From assembly GCF_004340945.1 (NCBI RefSeq), contig NZ_SLYD01000001.1:682001-746000 (forward strand): a DNA stretch of 64,000 nt. Reading direction: 5' to 3'. The stretch comes from Sphingomonas sp. PP-F2F-A104-K0414. Its GTDB lineage: Bacteria; Pseudomonadota; Alphaproteobacteria; Sphingomonadales; Sphingomonadaceae. Below are positions 8,770 to 17,045 of the stretch, piece by piece. Both the position numbers and the translations under genes were made by a program. Within the stretch, counting starts at the first letter, position 1; the number at the start of each line of letters is the position of its first letter. The notes under the pieces are model-generated. The model saw only the letters and a program-made list of their open reading frames with translations. It was not told the origin of the DNA and made no database searches.

Positions 8770-9476
8770 TGGCGTACAAGCTCTGGTACTGGCCCTCGAT
8801 CCAGGGGCGCGGCGAGTTCGTCCGGCTCGCACTTGAAGGCGCCGAGATCGCGTATGAGGATTGCGCGCGCGGCGTTGGCGAGGAAGGCCTGATGGCCGAT
8901 CTCAACGACCGCACGGGTCGAACGCCGTTCGCGCCGCCCTATCTCGAACTCGACGGTCTGGTCATCGCGCAGGTCGCCAACATCCTGATGTATCTCGGCG
9001 AGCGTCACGGTCTCGCGCCGTCGACCATGGCGGACCGGCTGTGGCTCAACCAACTCCAACTGACGATCGCCGACCTCGTCGCGGAGGTCCACAACGTCCA
9101 CCATCCGGTCGCGATGATGGACTATTACGACGACCAGAAACCCGAAGCCGTGCGGGCGGCGAAACAGTTCCGCGAGGAACGGCTGCCGAAGTATCTCGGT
9201 CATTTGGAGGATGCGGTGCAGGCCAATCCGGGCGACTGGCTGATCGATCACAAGTGGAGCTATGCCGACACCTCGCTGTTCCAGGTGATCGAAGGGCTGC
9301 GGTACATGTTCCCGAAGCGGATGAAGACGCTCGAACCCGACCACCCGAACCTCGTCCGCATCCACGATCAGGTCGCGGGACTGCCGGGCATCAAGGCGTA
9401 TCTGAAAAGCGACCGGCGCTTGGCGTTCAACACCGACGGCATCTTCCGCGCCTATCCGGAACTCGACGCGGTATGA
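8769..9476 (+). CDS. Glutathione S-transferase family protein
   Basis: A 235-residue cytosolic GST-fold protein. The N-terminal thioredoxin-like domain begins KLWYWPSIQGRGEFVRLALE, with the Ser/Arg-Gly region that activates glutathione in the mu/alpha/sigma-type lineage; the cis-Pro is in FAPPYLELDG and the GSH-binding segment in IAQVANILMYLGER. The C-terminal all-helical domain contains ADTSLFQVIEGLRYMFP. The gene is coupled to bolA by a TGATG overlap. Substrates are not predictable. Association with bolA is suggestive of thiol/iron redox balance but is only inference. Confidence 0.85.
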   Translation: MAYKLWYWPSIQGRGEFVRLALEGAEIAYEDCARGVGEEGLMADLNDRTGRTPFAPPYLELDGLVIAQVANILMYLGERHGLAPSTMADRLWLNQLQLTIADLVAEVHNVHHPVAMMDYYDDQKPEAVRAAKQFREERLPKYLGHLEDAVQANPGDWLIDHKWSYADTSLFQVIEGLRYMFPKRMKTLEPDHPNLVRIHDQVAGLPGIKAYLKSDRRLAFNTDGIFRAYPELDAV

Positions 9477-9516
9477 GGCTTGGCAGCGTTCTAACACTCA
9501 GCACCTCGCCAACCAA

Positions 9517-9624
9517 CACCTCCCCGGCGAAGGCCGGGGTCCAGTTGAGGGTCAGGGGTAACGATGGGCAGCCCGTCGCCATATCGACCTTTCCAACTGG
9601 ACCCCGGCCTTCGCCGGGGTGGTG
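9517..9624. repeat. Paired inverted repeat (REP-like, CCCCGGCGAAGGCCGGGG type), copy 1
   Basis: Two 31-nt arms (9517-9547 and 9594-9624) are near-perfect reverse complements; each arm contains a small internal hairpin (CCCCGG CGAAGG CCGGGG). The spacer is 46 nt. A second copy with the same arms is at 43823-43930. The right arm ends 9 nt before the NUDIX ATG. Confidence 0.9.
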
Positions 9625-9633
9625 CACCGGGTT

Positions 9634-10077
9634 ATGAGGACCCCACGCCCAGCAGCGCGCATCCTCCTTGTCGACGGCCAGGATCGCGTATTGATGTTCC
9701 GTTTCACACCCACCGACCGTCCGCCGCTCTGGTGCACGCCGGGCGGCGCAGTCGATCCGGGCGAGAGCTACGCCGCCGCCGCCCGCCGCGAACTGTGGGA
9801 AGAAGTCGGCCTCGACATCGACTGCGGCCCCGAGGTCGCGCAACGCACCATCGACTTCCTGACCTTCGAAGGCGTCGAGGTCACCGCCGACGAACGCTAT
9901 TTCCGGATCGATGTCGACACCTGCGACGTGAAGGCGGGCAATCTCACCGAACAGGAGAAGCAACTGCTCGTCGGTCACCGCTGGTTTTCCCGAAACGACA
10001 TCGTCGCGCATGACGAAACGCTCTATCCAGCAGACCTGGTCGAACTGCTCGACGCCACGGAACCTGCCAAGGGATAA
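9634..10077 (+). CDS. NUDIX hydrolase
   Basis: A 147-residue protein with a complete NUDIX box, from G in GGAVDPGESYAAAARRELWE through EVGL, matching GX5EX7REUXEEXGU with the catalytic REUXEE glutamates. The N-terminus (RTPRPAARILLVDGQDRVLM) is the usual first beta strand. Members hydrolyse nucleoside diphosphates linked to another moiety; the subtype is not recognisable. ATG 9634 is chosen because an upstream GTG (9619) falls inside the palindromic repeat. The stop is followed 4 nt later by the pirin gene, suggesting one transcript. Confidence 0.88.
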   Translation: MRTPRPAARILLVDGQDRVLMFRFTPTDRPPLWCTPGGAVDPGESYAAAARRELWEEVGLDIDCGPEVAQRTIDFLTFEGVEVTADERYFRIDVDTCDVKAGNLTEQEKQLLVGHRWFSRNDIVAHDETLYPADLVELLDATEPAKG

Positions 10078-10081
10078 CGCC

Positions 10082-10981
10082 ATGCTCGATGATTTCGTCC
10101 TCCAGACCATCCTGCCGTCGACGCACGATCTTGGCGGCTTCAAGGTCCACCGCACGCTGCCGAACAAGGAGCGGACGATGGTCGGCCCGTTCCTGTTCTT
10201 CGACCAGATGGGCCCGGCGCATCTCGACGTGGGCCAGGGTATCGACGTCCGTCCGCATCCGCATATCAACCTGTCGACAGTGACGTATCTGTTCGACGGC
10301 GCGATCGACCACCGCGATTCGCTCGGCACGCAGGCACGGATCGAGCCGGGCGCGGTCAACCTGATGACCGCGGGCCACGGCATCGTCCATTCCGAGCGCT
10401 CGCCCGGCGACGAACGCGCCGAGGGGCCGAACCTGTCGGGGATCCAGACCTGGCTGGCGATGCCCGAGGCGGTCGAGGAGATCGACCCGGCGTTCGAGCA
10501 CGTCACCAAGGCGCAGCTGCCGACGATCGAGGCGCACGGCGCACGCTCGCGGATCATCATGGGGAGCCTGTGGGGCCAGACCGCGCCGACCACGACCTAT
10601 TCGGGGACGATCTACGCCGACATCGCGCTCGATCCGGGCGCGAGCGTGCCGATCGACGCAGCTGCCGAGGAGCGCGCGATCTACCTCGCAATGGGCGAGG
10701 CGACGCTGGAAGGCGTGAAGCTGGAGCCGCAAGTGCTGTACGTCCTGCGCCCCGGCATTTCCGCGACGCTGCGGTCCGCGCATGGCGGCCGCGCGATGCT
10801 GTGCGGCGGCGACGCGTTCACGACGCCGCGCCACGTCTGGTGGAACTTCGTCAGCTCGAACCGGGATCGCATCGAACAGGCGAAACGCGACTGGAATGCG
10901 GGCAACTTCCCGAAAGTGCCCGGCGACGAGAAAGAACGGATCGAGATCCCCGCGATTCCAAAGACGGTCAGCTATCCCTGA
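10082..10981 (+). CDS. Pirin family protein
   Basis: A 299-residue bicupin. The pirin metal site is visible as PHPHINLSTVTYLFDGAIDH and the downstream GHGIVHSERS, giving the two His of HxH plus His and Glu that hold Fe in characterised pirins. The C-terminal cupin (YLAMGEATLEG) is present, and a C-terminal FPKVPGDEKERIEIP segment matches the common bacterial pirin ending. Bacterial pirins act as quercetinase-like dioxygenases or as regulators of other enzymes; which applies here is unknown. Start ATG 10082 lies 4 nt downstream of the NUDIX stop. Confidence 0.9.
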   Translation: MLDDFVLQTILPSTHDLGGFKVHRTLPNKERTMVGPFLFFDQMGPAHLDVGQGIDVRPHPHINLSTVTYLFDGAIDHRDSLGTQARIEPGAVNLMTAGHGIVHSERSPGDERAEGPNLSGIQTWLAMPEAVEEIDPAFEHVTKAQLPTIEAHGARSRIIMGSLWGQTAPTTTYSGTIYADIALDPGASVPIDAAAEERAIYLAMGEATLEGVKLEPQVLYVLRPGISATLRSAHGGRAMLCGGDAFTTPRHVWWNFVSSNRDRIEQAKRDWNAGNFPKVPGDEKERIEIPAIPKTVSYP

Positions 10982-10982
10982 C

Positions 10983-11210
10983 TCCTCCCCTCCCGCTCGC
11001 GGGAGGGGGTAGGGGGGTGGGCACGCGCTATCGCCGCCCGCTCCGCTTTTGACTGACCGCGAGCCCACCCCCAGCCCCTCCCGTAAACGGGAGGGGAGAT
11101 AGAGATCTTCTGCTCCCCTCCCGCTTGTGGGAGGGGTCGGGGGAGGGCATGATCCAGCCGCAGCGCGACGGGTAGGCCCTCCCCTAACCCCTCCCGCCAG
11201 CGGGAGGGGA
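10983..11210. repeat. Two tandem palindromic pairs (CTCCCGC-GCGGGAG type)
   Basis: The 232-nt gap before the alpha/beta hydrolase is filled by two inverted-repeat pairs: about 10985-11022 with 11061-11098, and about 11111-11148 with 11174-11210. Every arm carries a compact hairpin of the type CCCTCCCGC-N-GCGGGAGGG plus a GGGGGAGGGC or its complement. The final arm ends at 11210, directly before the hydrolase start. The same family lies between hisG and hisD. Confidence 0.85.
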
Positions 11211-11213
11211 ATG

Positions 11214-12089
11214 ATGTCAGATCTGCAACGCATCGCGTTATCCACGGGCGTCGACCTAGACGTCGCGATCACCGGCGACCCGGCGAACCCGCCCGTCATC
11301 CTCCTCCACGGCTTCCCCGAATCGCACCGCACCTGGCGCGCCATCGCTTCGGACCTCGCCCGCGACCACTACGTCGTCGCCCCCGATCAACGCGGCTTCG
11401 CGCGCTCCTCCAAACCCGACGGCATCGACAACTACACCCCCGACAAGATCGTCGCAGACCTGATCGCGCTCGCCGATCACCTCGACATCGACCGTTTCAC
11501 GCTGGTCGGCCACGACTGGGGCGGCGCGGTCGCCTGGATGGCCGCGCTGCGCCACCCCGAGCGCATCGCGAAGCTCGTCATCATCAACGCCCCCCACCCG
11601 CTCGTCTTCCAGCGGACCATGTTCGACGACCTCGATCAGCGCGCCGCCAGTCAGTATATCCGCGCCTTCCGCAATTCCGATCTCGAAAAGCACATCAAGT
11701 CGATCGGCCTCGAAACCTTCTTCGACACGAGTTTCTCGAAGCACGCCGATCTCGCCGCGATGGCGGAGGACAAGGCCGCCTATCTCGACGAATGGGGCCA
11801 GCCCGGCGCGATCACCGCGATGCTCAACTGGTACCGCGCGAGCGCGATCGTCGTCCCCGCGATGGACGAAACGCCGCCCCGCCCCGCGTTTCTCGACGCA
11901 CCGTTCCCGCCGACCGCGATGCCGGTACTGGTGATCTGGGGTATGCAGGACAGCGCGCTGCTCCCAAGCCAGCTCGACCTCGCCGCGTATGTCCCCGACC
12001 TCACGATCGAGAAGATCGATGCAGGTCATTTCGTGCCGTGGCAGAGACCCGACGCGCTGATCGCCGCCATGCGCCGCTGGGGAATCTAA
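11214..12089 (+). CDS. Alpha/beta hydrolase (epoxide hydrolase-like)
   Basis: A 291-residue hydrolase. HGFPESHRTW supplies the HGxP oxyanion motif, and the nucleophile elbow is GHDWGGA with Asp as nucleophile, both typical of epoxide hydrolases and haloalkane dehalogenases. The catalytic His is in DAGHFVPWQRPD near the C-terminus, and the acid is probably in VIWGMQDSALLP. Two ATGs (11211, 11214) are in frame; 11214 gives 7-nt spacing to GGAG. That Shine-Dalgarno lies within the last arm of the preceding palindromic repeat. The substrate is unknown. Confidence 0.87.
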   Translation: MSDLQRIALSTGVDLDVAITGDPANPPVILLHGFPESHRTWRAIASDLARDHYVVAPDQRGFARSSKPDGIDNYTPDKIVADLIALADHLDIDRFTLVGHDWGGAVAWMAALRHPERIAKLVIINAPHPLVFQRTMFDDLDQRAASQYIRAFRNSDLEKHIKSIGLETFFDTSFSKHADLAAMAEDKAAYLDEWGQPGAITAMLNWYRASAIVVPAMDETPPRPAFLDAPFPPTAMPVLVIWGMQDSALLPSQLDLAAYVPDLTIEKIDAGHFVPWQRPDALIAAMRRWGI

Positions 12090-12107
12090 CCGCCCTCCCC
12101 CAGTCCC

Positions 12108-12200
12108 CCACCCGTCATCCCAGCGAAAGCTGGGATCTCATGGTGGCGGGTGCTGCGACCCGAATGGGGAGATCCCAGCTTTCGCTGGGATGACGGGTGG
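12108..12200. repeat. Paired inverted repeat (CCCAGCGAAAGCTGGG type), copy 1
   Basis: Perfect 32-nt arms at 12108-12139 and 12169-12200, each with an inner CCCAGC-GAAA-GCTGGG tetraloop hairpin, around a 29-nt spacer. It occupies part of the 307-nt gap between the hydrolase and the RcnB gene; the rest (12201-12396) holds no gene, only the upstream region of the RcnB gene. Related copies are at 32334 and 45919. Confidence 0.9.
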
Positions 12201-12396
12201 GGCGTACGGGACTGGCGGGTCGAGAGGCGCGGGCTGCGAGCTGCAAGCGGCGGACGGCATGTAGCGACTGCCGAACCGCCACCGAACCTTCGCCACCTGT
12301 CTAAATCCTGACGACCACATTTCGCGATCGTTCAGCGGCGCGGGAGCAAAACCCCGTTCATGCCGTTGATTCGGCACCGAACACAGGAGAGCAGCC

Positions 12397-12876
12397 ATGC
12401 GTAAGATGATCCTCGCGGCCATTGCCGCCGCCACCCTCGTCCCCAGCTTCGCCACCGCACAGAGCTACGGCGAAGTCCGCCGCGACCAGCGCGAAATCCG
12501 CGAGAGCCAGCGCGACCTGCAGCGCGCACGCCGCTACGGCGACCGCGGCGACATCCGCGAAGCTCGTCAGGAACTGCGCGAAGATCGCCGCGAAGCGCGC
12601 GAGGACTGGCGCGACTATCGCCGCACGCACGGTAACGTCTACCGCCGCCCCGCCTATGTCGGGCCGCGCGGCTATCGCTATCGTCCGGTGAGCGTCGGCT
12701 ACCGGTTCGCACCGAACTATTACGGTCGCCAATACTGGATCAACGACTATCAGACGTACCGCCTGTCGCGCCCGGCCTATGGGTATCAGCGCTGGGTCCG
12801 CTACGGTCGTGACGTCGTCCTGGTCGATACGCGCAACGGCCGCGTCGCCCAGGTCAATAACGGCTTCTTCTACTAA
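12397..12876 (+). CDS. RcnB-family periplasmic protein
   Basis: A 159-residue exported protein. Residues 1 to about 21 are a signal peptide (RKMILAAIAAATLVPSFATA, cleaved before QSYGE). A highly charged Arg/Glu/Asp helical repeat follows (about 25-75; RRDQREIRESQRDLQRARRY), then a Tyr/Arg-rich segment and a C-terminal domain with YRLSRPAYGYQRWVRYGRDV and VLVDTRNGRVAQVNNGFFY, the conserved ending of the RcnB domain. E. coli RcnB helps control periplasmic Ni/Co efflux, but the many alphaproteobacterial members have no proven metal role. A strong AGGAGA Shine-Dalgarno precedes ATG 12397. Confidence 0.85.
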   Translation: MRKMILAAIAAATLVPSFATAQSYGEVRRDQREIRESQRDLQRARRYGDRGDIREARQELREDRREAREDWRDYRRTHGNVYRRPAYVGPRGYRYRPVSVGYRFAPNYYGRQYWINDYQTYRLSRPAYGYQRWVRYGRDVVLVDTRNGRVAQVNNGFFY

Positions 12877-12893
12877 GACCTTCTACCAAGTTT

Positions 12894-12923
12894 GGGCGGC
12901 CCGGGAGCGATCCCGGGCCGCCC
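12894..12923 (+). terminator. Intrinsic terminator-like hairpin after the RcnB gene
   Basis: A perfect 13-bp stem GGGCGGCCCGGGA with a GCGA loop. The tail TCGTAT has few Ts, so termination strength is uncertain. It lies between two convergent genes (RcnB and DUF2332) and could serve both. Confidence 0.7.
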
Positions 12924-12937
12924 TCGTATCTGGTGCC

Positions 12938-14038
12938 TCAGTCCTTCTCATAGGCGCCACGTCGCATGACATAGTCTCGTGTCTCGTGCGGCGCCGAGAG
13001 CCCCTCGACCCAGGCGCCATGCGCATGCGCCAGCGCAACCAGTTCCATCCCCCGTTCCCCCGGCCAGCCGCGTACGCGGACCTCGTGGCGGTGCAGATCG
13101 CGATTCGGCTCCATCATCACCCAGCCGAGCGGTCGCTCCACCGTCGCGCGCGCGCCCGCTGCGTCCATCGCGACCCGGATCCGCTCGCGGGAGGTCGCTG
13201 GCAGATACTGCCACACCACCGAATGCATCAGCACGCGCGTAACGCCTTTGGGCTGCGGTTCGGCCAACCGAGCCTCGACCCAGTCCGCCGCATCGCCTTC
13301 GACCAGATCGATGCCACCCTCGCGCACCATCGCGATCGCCGTGGCGAGCCGCGTCTGCCGCTCGACCGCATCGACCCAGACATACGCCTCGAGCCGCGCC
13401 GCTGCGGCCGGATCGGCGACGTCCACCGGGTGGATATCGACGCCGCGTGTCGACCCGATCTCGACCGGAGCGCTTGGCGGCCGCGCGCCCCGCCATTCGG
13501 GGTTGATAGTCACAGGCGATGCCGATGGCCCGAAATTCACACCGCCAAGATCGAACCGATAGCGATCGATCAGCAGATTGAGCCCCGCGCTTGATCCGAT
13601 CTCCAGCACCTCGAACCGCGGCCCGTACCGCTCGGCCAGATGCAATATTCCGGTCAACATTCCGGCGGACCGCGCCGCCTCGTTGGTCTGCGGCGGTCCG
13701 TCGAGCCACGGCAGCAACGCCGCATCCTGTGTCACGAGCGTTGCCTTTAGTATCGCGACGGTTCGCGCCGAGTCGGTTTCTACGCCGGCGAATACGGCAG
13801 AAAGCTCCGGATCGACGCCCGCGCGATGCAGTGCGTGCAGTCCACCCACCAGCCGTAACGCCAAGGCATCCGCGACCGGCTCGCCCGCCCAGTCGAGCAC
13901 CCGCCGCCCCGTCTCGCTGTCCCGATCGAGCGACTCCGCCAGCGCGCTGCAAACCCGCGCCGTGATCGGCGCATCCATCGCGGCGCAATAGCCCGCCTGA
14001 ATTCCGAACGCGGAGCAACTTGCCATTACATTTGCCAT
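12938..14038 (-). CDS. DUF2332 family protein
   Basis: A protein of about 366 residues belonging to DUF2332. Typical segments are [20 protein letters not shown], the Rossmann-like [20 protein letters not shown] motif, and [20 protein letters not shown]. The glycine-rich EIGSSAGLN resembles a SAM-binding loop, so the family may be methyltransferase-like, but no activity is established. The start is uncertain among ATGs at 14044, 14038 and 14026; all lie just upstream of the family's first helix ([16 protein letters not shown]). The gene is divergent from hisG with less than 50 nt between starts. Confidence 0.8.
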   Translation of the reverse strand: MANVMASCSAFGIQAGYCAAMDAPITARVCSALAESLDRDSETGRRVLDWAGEPVADALALRLVGGLHALHRAGVDPELSAVFAGVETDSARTVAILKATLVTQDAALLPWLDGPPQTNEAARSAGMLTGILHLAERYGPRFEVLEIGSSAGLNLLIDRYRFDLGGVNFGPSASPVTINPEWRGARPPSAPVEIGSTRGVDIHPVDVADPAAAARLEAYVWVDAVERQTRLATAIAMVREGGIDLVEGDAADWVEARLAEPQPKGVTRVLMHSVVWQYLPATSRERIRVAMDAAGARATVERPLGWVMMEPNRDLHRHEVRVRGWPGERGMELVALAHAHGAWVEGLSAPHETRDYVMRRGAYEKD

Positions 14039-14084
14039 ACGCACGTTGTTGCACCCGCCATGCCCCCCCCGTAAAGCCCGGCAC

Positions 14085-14765
14085 GTGCCAGATTCTTACC
14101 CACCCTCCCAGATCATCATCGCGGTCCCCAAGGGACGCATCCTCGCCGAGGCCCTGCCGTTGCTCGCGCGCGCCGGGGTGCATCCTGAGGCGTCGTTCTC
14201 CGACGAGAACTCACGCGCGTTGCGGTTCGCGACCAACGATCCGGCGATCTCGCTGATCCGGGTGCGCGCGTTCGACGTCGCCACCTTCGTCGCGCACGGT
14301 GCAGCGCAACTGGGGATCGTCGGGTCGGACGTGATCGCGGAGTTCGGCTATTCCGAGCTCTACGCGCCGGTCGATCTGGGTATCGGGCATTGCCGGCTGT
14401 CGGTCGCAGAACCTGCCGAGATGGCCGCACAGGACGACCCGCGCGGCTGGAGCCATGTCCGTGTCGCGACCAAATATCCGCATGTGACGGCCGCGCATTT
14501 CGCCAGCCGTGGCGTGCAGGCGGAGTGCGTGAAGCTCAACGGCGCGATGGAACTGGCGCCGACCTTGGGATTGGCGCCGCGGATCGTCGATCTCGTGTCT
14601 TCGGGGCGGACGTTGCTGGAGAACGGACTGGTGGAGGTCGAGACGATCATGGAGGTAACGAGCCGCCTGGTGGTTAACCGTGCCGCGATGAAGACGCGCA
14701 GCCGGGTGGTGCCGCTGGTCGAGGCATTCCGCCGTGCGGTCGAAGCGCAGGAGATCGCGGCATGA
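14085..14765 (+). CDS. hisG: ATP phosphoribosyltransferase, catalytic short form
   Basis: The enzyme condenses ATP and PRPP, the first step of histidine synthesis. The 226-residue length and absence of a C-terminal regulatory domain place it in the HisG_S class, which in many bacteria needs a HisZ partner (not in this window). Motifs: [18 protein letters not shown] at the N-terminus, the family [10 protein letters not shown] loop, and the PRPP-binding [23 protein letters not shown] 14085 is the best in-frame start; no strong Shine-Dalgarno is seen. hisD follows after 124 nt of palindromic repeat. Confidence 0.92.
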   Translation: MPDSYPPSQIIIAVPKGRILAEALPLLARAGVHPEASFSDENSRALRFATNDPAISLIRVRAFDVATFVAHGAAQLGIVGSDVIAEFGYSELYAPVDLGIGHCRLSVAEPAEMAAQDDPRGWSHVRVATKYPHVTAAHFASRGVQAECVKLNGAMELAPTLGLAPRIVDLVSSGRTLLENGLVEVETIMEVTSRLVVNRAAMKTRSRVVPLVEAFRRAVEAQEIAA

Positions 14766-14774
14766 GCGCTAACC

Positions 14775-14888
14775 TTCTGCTCCCCTCCCGCTTGCGGGAG
14801 GGGTCGGGGGAGGGCACGCCCGCCCCGATCGCACCGTGCGAGGCTATGTCATTCCTTCCCCTGACCCCTCCCGCAAGCGGGAGGGGAA
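14775..14888. repeat. Palindromic pair between hisG and hisD
   Basis: Arms at about 14775-14815 and 14852-14888, of the CTCCCGCTTGCGGGAG type also seen at 10983-11210. Each arm folds as CCCTCCCGC-TT(AA)-GCGGGAGGG. The second arm ends 1 nt before the hisD GTG and contains its Shine-Dalgarno sequence. Confidence 0.88.
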
Positions 14889-14889
14889 T

Positions 14890-16185
14890 GTGATCCGCCT
14901 CTCCACATCCGACTCGGACTTCGCGACGCGCTTCACCGCGCTGGTCGAGGACCGCCGTGAATCCGACGCTGGCGTCACGCAGGACGTCGCCGCGATCATC
15001 GCGTCGGTCCGCCGCGATGGCGAAACCGCGGTCCGCGATCTTACGCAGAAGCACGACCGCCACGATCTGGAAGCCACTGGCTGGCAGATCGACCCCGCCC
15101 ACTGCAAGGCCGCGTTCGACGCACTCGATCCGGACCTCCGCGCCGCGCTCGAACTCGCCGCAACTCGCATCCGCGCGTATCACGAGAAACAGCGCCCGCT
15201 CGACAGCGACTCGGTTGACTCCGCCGGCGTCCGGCTCGGCGCGCGCTGGTTACCGGTAGATGCAGCCGGCATCTACGTCCCCGGCGGCCGTGCCGCCTAT
15301 CCCTCGTCGCTGCTGATGAACGCGATCCCCGCTAAGGTCGCGGGGGTAGGGCGCCTGACGATGGTCACGCCGACCCCAGATGGCCAGATCAACCCACTCG
15401 TTCTCGCTGCCGCGCATCTCGCCGGCGTCGATGAAGTGTGGCGCGTCGGTGGCGCTCAGGCGGTTGCGGCGCTTGCATACGGCGCGGGCCGGATCGAGCC
15501 GGTCGACGTGATCACCGGCCCCGGCAATGCCTGGGTCGCCGAAGCCAAGCGCCAGGTCTACGGCGTCGTCGGCATCGACATGGTCGCGGGCCCGAGCGAG
15601 ATCGTCGTCGTCGCGGATGCGCTCAACGACCCCGAATGGACCGCCGCCGACCTGCTCAGCCAGGCCGAGCACGACGTGACCACCCAGTCGATCCTGTTCA
15701 CCGACGACGCTGTCTTTGCCGACAAGGTGGCAGAGGCCGTGGATCGCCAGTTGAGCGAGCTCGCCACCGAAGCCGTCGCGCGCGTTGCTTGGGAGACCAA
15801 TGGAGCGATCGTTGTCGTCGATACGCTCGATGCCGCGATCCCGCTGGTTGACCGCCTTGCCGCCGAGCACCTCCAGTTGGCGATCCCCGACCCGCAGGGA
15901 TTCTTCGACCGTATCCGCCACGCGGGTTCGGTATTTCTCGGCCGCTACACGCCCGAGGCGATCGGCGATTACGTTGCCGGGCCCAATCACGTCCTCCCCA
16001 CCGGCCGCCGTGCGCGGTTTGCCAGCGGGCTGTCGGTCCTCGACTTCATGAAGCGCACCAGTTTCCTGGCGTTGGATGAGGCGGCGTTGCGCGAACTCGG
16101 CCCTGCCACAGTCGCGCTGGCGAACGCCGAAGGCCTGCCTGCCCATGCAAAATCGGTGGCTTTGCGGCTGCGGCTTAACAGTTAG
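14890..16185 (+). CDS. hisD: Histidinol dehydrogenase
   Basis: A 431-residue zinc enzyme oxidising L-histidinol to histidine in two NAD+-dependent steps. Recognisable segments: AGIYVPGGRAAYPSSLLMNA, VGGAQAVAALAYG, the signature ITGPGNAWVAEAKRQVYG, GPSEIVVVAD, and LAAEHLQLAI with the catalytic Glu-His pair. GTG 14890 is chosen because it follows GGAG (14880-14883) by 6 nt and gives the family N-terminus (IRLSTSDSDFATRF); the upstream ATG frame would read through the repeat. It belongs to the hisG-hisD-nusB-thiL-hppA block. Confidence 0.95.
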   Translation: MIRLSTSDSDFATRFTALVEDRRESDAGVTQDVAAIIASVRRDGETAVRDLTQKHDRHDLEATGWQIDPAHCKAAFDALDPDLRAALELAATRIRAYHEKQRPLDSDSVDSAGVRLGARWLPVDAAGIYVPGGRAAYPSSLLMNAIPAKVAGVGRLTMVTPTPDGQINPLVLAAAHLAGVDEVWRVGGAQAVAALAYGAGRIEPVDVITGPGNAWVAEAKRQVYGVVGIDMVAGPSEIVVVADALNDPEWTAADLLSQAEHDVTTQSILFTDDAVFADKVAEAVDRQLSELATEAVARVAWETNGAIVVVDTLDAAIPLVDRLAAEHLQLAIPDPQGFFDRIRHAGSVFLGRYTPEAIGDYVAGPNHVLPTGRRARFASGLSVLDFMKRTSFLALDEAALRELGPATVALANAEGLPAHAKSVALRLRLNS

Positions 16186-16189
16186 ATTG

Positions 16190-16322
16190 TTCGCGCAGAG
16201 GCGCAGAGAGCGCGGAGGCGTTGCGCGCGGCGTAGCCGCTACGATCTCCTCACTGAACGGTGATGGGAGGGCCGCTCCGCGGCGAGCGATACACCTCCGC
16301 GCTCTCTGCGCCTCTGCGCGAA
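16190..16322. repeat. Paired inverted repeat (GCGCAGAGGCGCAGAGAGCG type)
   Basis: Perfect 29-nt arms (16190-16218 and 16294-16322), Arg/Glu-codon-like GCAGAG runs, around a 75-nt spacer that itself contains GGCGTAGCC. It fills most of the 212-nt gap between hisD and nusB. Confidence 0.9.
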
Positions 16323-16397
16323 CCATTCTTCCTCGCCAACGCGTGCGAAACGCAAAGGGCTGACACACAGCCCCCCCGCGCCTACAGGCAACCGCTT

Positions 16398-16853
16398 ATG
16401 ACTCGAACCGCCCCCCGCACCAAGGCGCGTGCCGCCGCTCGCCTCGCCGCCGTCCAGGCGACCTACCAGCACGAGATGGAGGGCACCGCGATGCCCGTCC
16501 TGCTCAACGAATTCCACCAGCACCGGCTCGGCGCGACGATCGAAGACGTCGAATATGCCGAGGCCGATGTCGACTTCTTCGACGACCTGGTCACCGGCGC
16601 CAACGCGCGGGCGGGCGAGATCGACGTGCTGATCGAGGGCAAACTCGCCAAGGGCTGGACGCTCGCGCGGCTCGACAAGCCGATGAAGGCGATCATCCGC
16701 GTCGGCACGTACGAACTGCTCGCGCGCAAGGATGTACCGGTGGCCGCGGTGATCAGCGAATATGTCGATGTCGCGCATGCGTTCTACGACAAGCGGGAGT
16801 CGGGGTTCGTGAACGGGTTGCTTGATGGCATCGCGAAAGAGGTGCGTGCCTAA
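16398..16853 (+). CDS. nusB: Transcription antitermination factor NusB
   Basis: A 151-residue all-helical RNA-binding protein. The start RTAPRTKARAAARLAAVQAT and QHEMEGT give the Arg-rich first helix that binds boxA RNA with NusE (S10). The C-terminal ISEYVDVAHAFYDKRESGFV, NGLLDGIAKEV ending is characteristic. It functions in rRNA antitermination and rRNA processing. The TAA stop touches the first base of a long palindromic element that separates it from thiL. Confidence 0.95.
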   Translation: MTRTAPRTKARAAARLAAVQATYQHEMEGTAMPVLLNEFHQHRLGATIEDVEYAEADVDFFDDLVTGANARAGEIDVLIEGKLAKGWTLARLDKPMKAIIRVGTYELLARKDVPVAAVISEYVDVAHAFYDKRESGFVNGLLDGIAKEVRA

Positions 16854-17042
16854 ATCCTCCCCGGCACGGGGAGGGGGACCATGCGCAGCATGGTGGAGGG
16901 GGGCATCCGCAAGCGTACCGGTGGCTGAACGTTACGGACCTTCTTTCGCGGCCGGAAGACACCCCGCTGGCGTAACGCTCGCGGCACGCCCCCTCCACCC
17001 TCCGCTTTGCGGACGGTCCCCCTCCCCGTTCCGGGGAGGATT
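16853..17042. repeat. Complex palindromic element (AATCCTCCCCGG type), intergenic copy
   Basis: A 190-nt element with outer arms AATCCTCCCCGGCACGGGG... and ...CCGTTCCGGGGAGGATT, each arm self-complementary, plus side hairpins (for example CATGCGCAGCATG) and an inner pair GGTGGAGGGGGGC / GCCCCCTCCACC around a variable centre. The same architecture occurs inside dnaE2 (31278-31436) and leuS (48325-48459). The right end provides GGAGGA for thiL. Confidence 0.9.
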
Positions 17043-17045
17043 TGT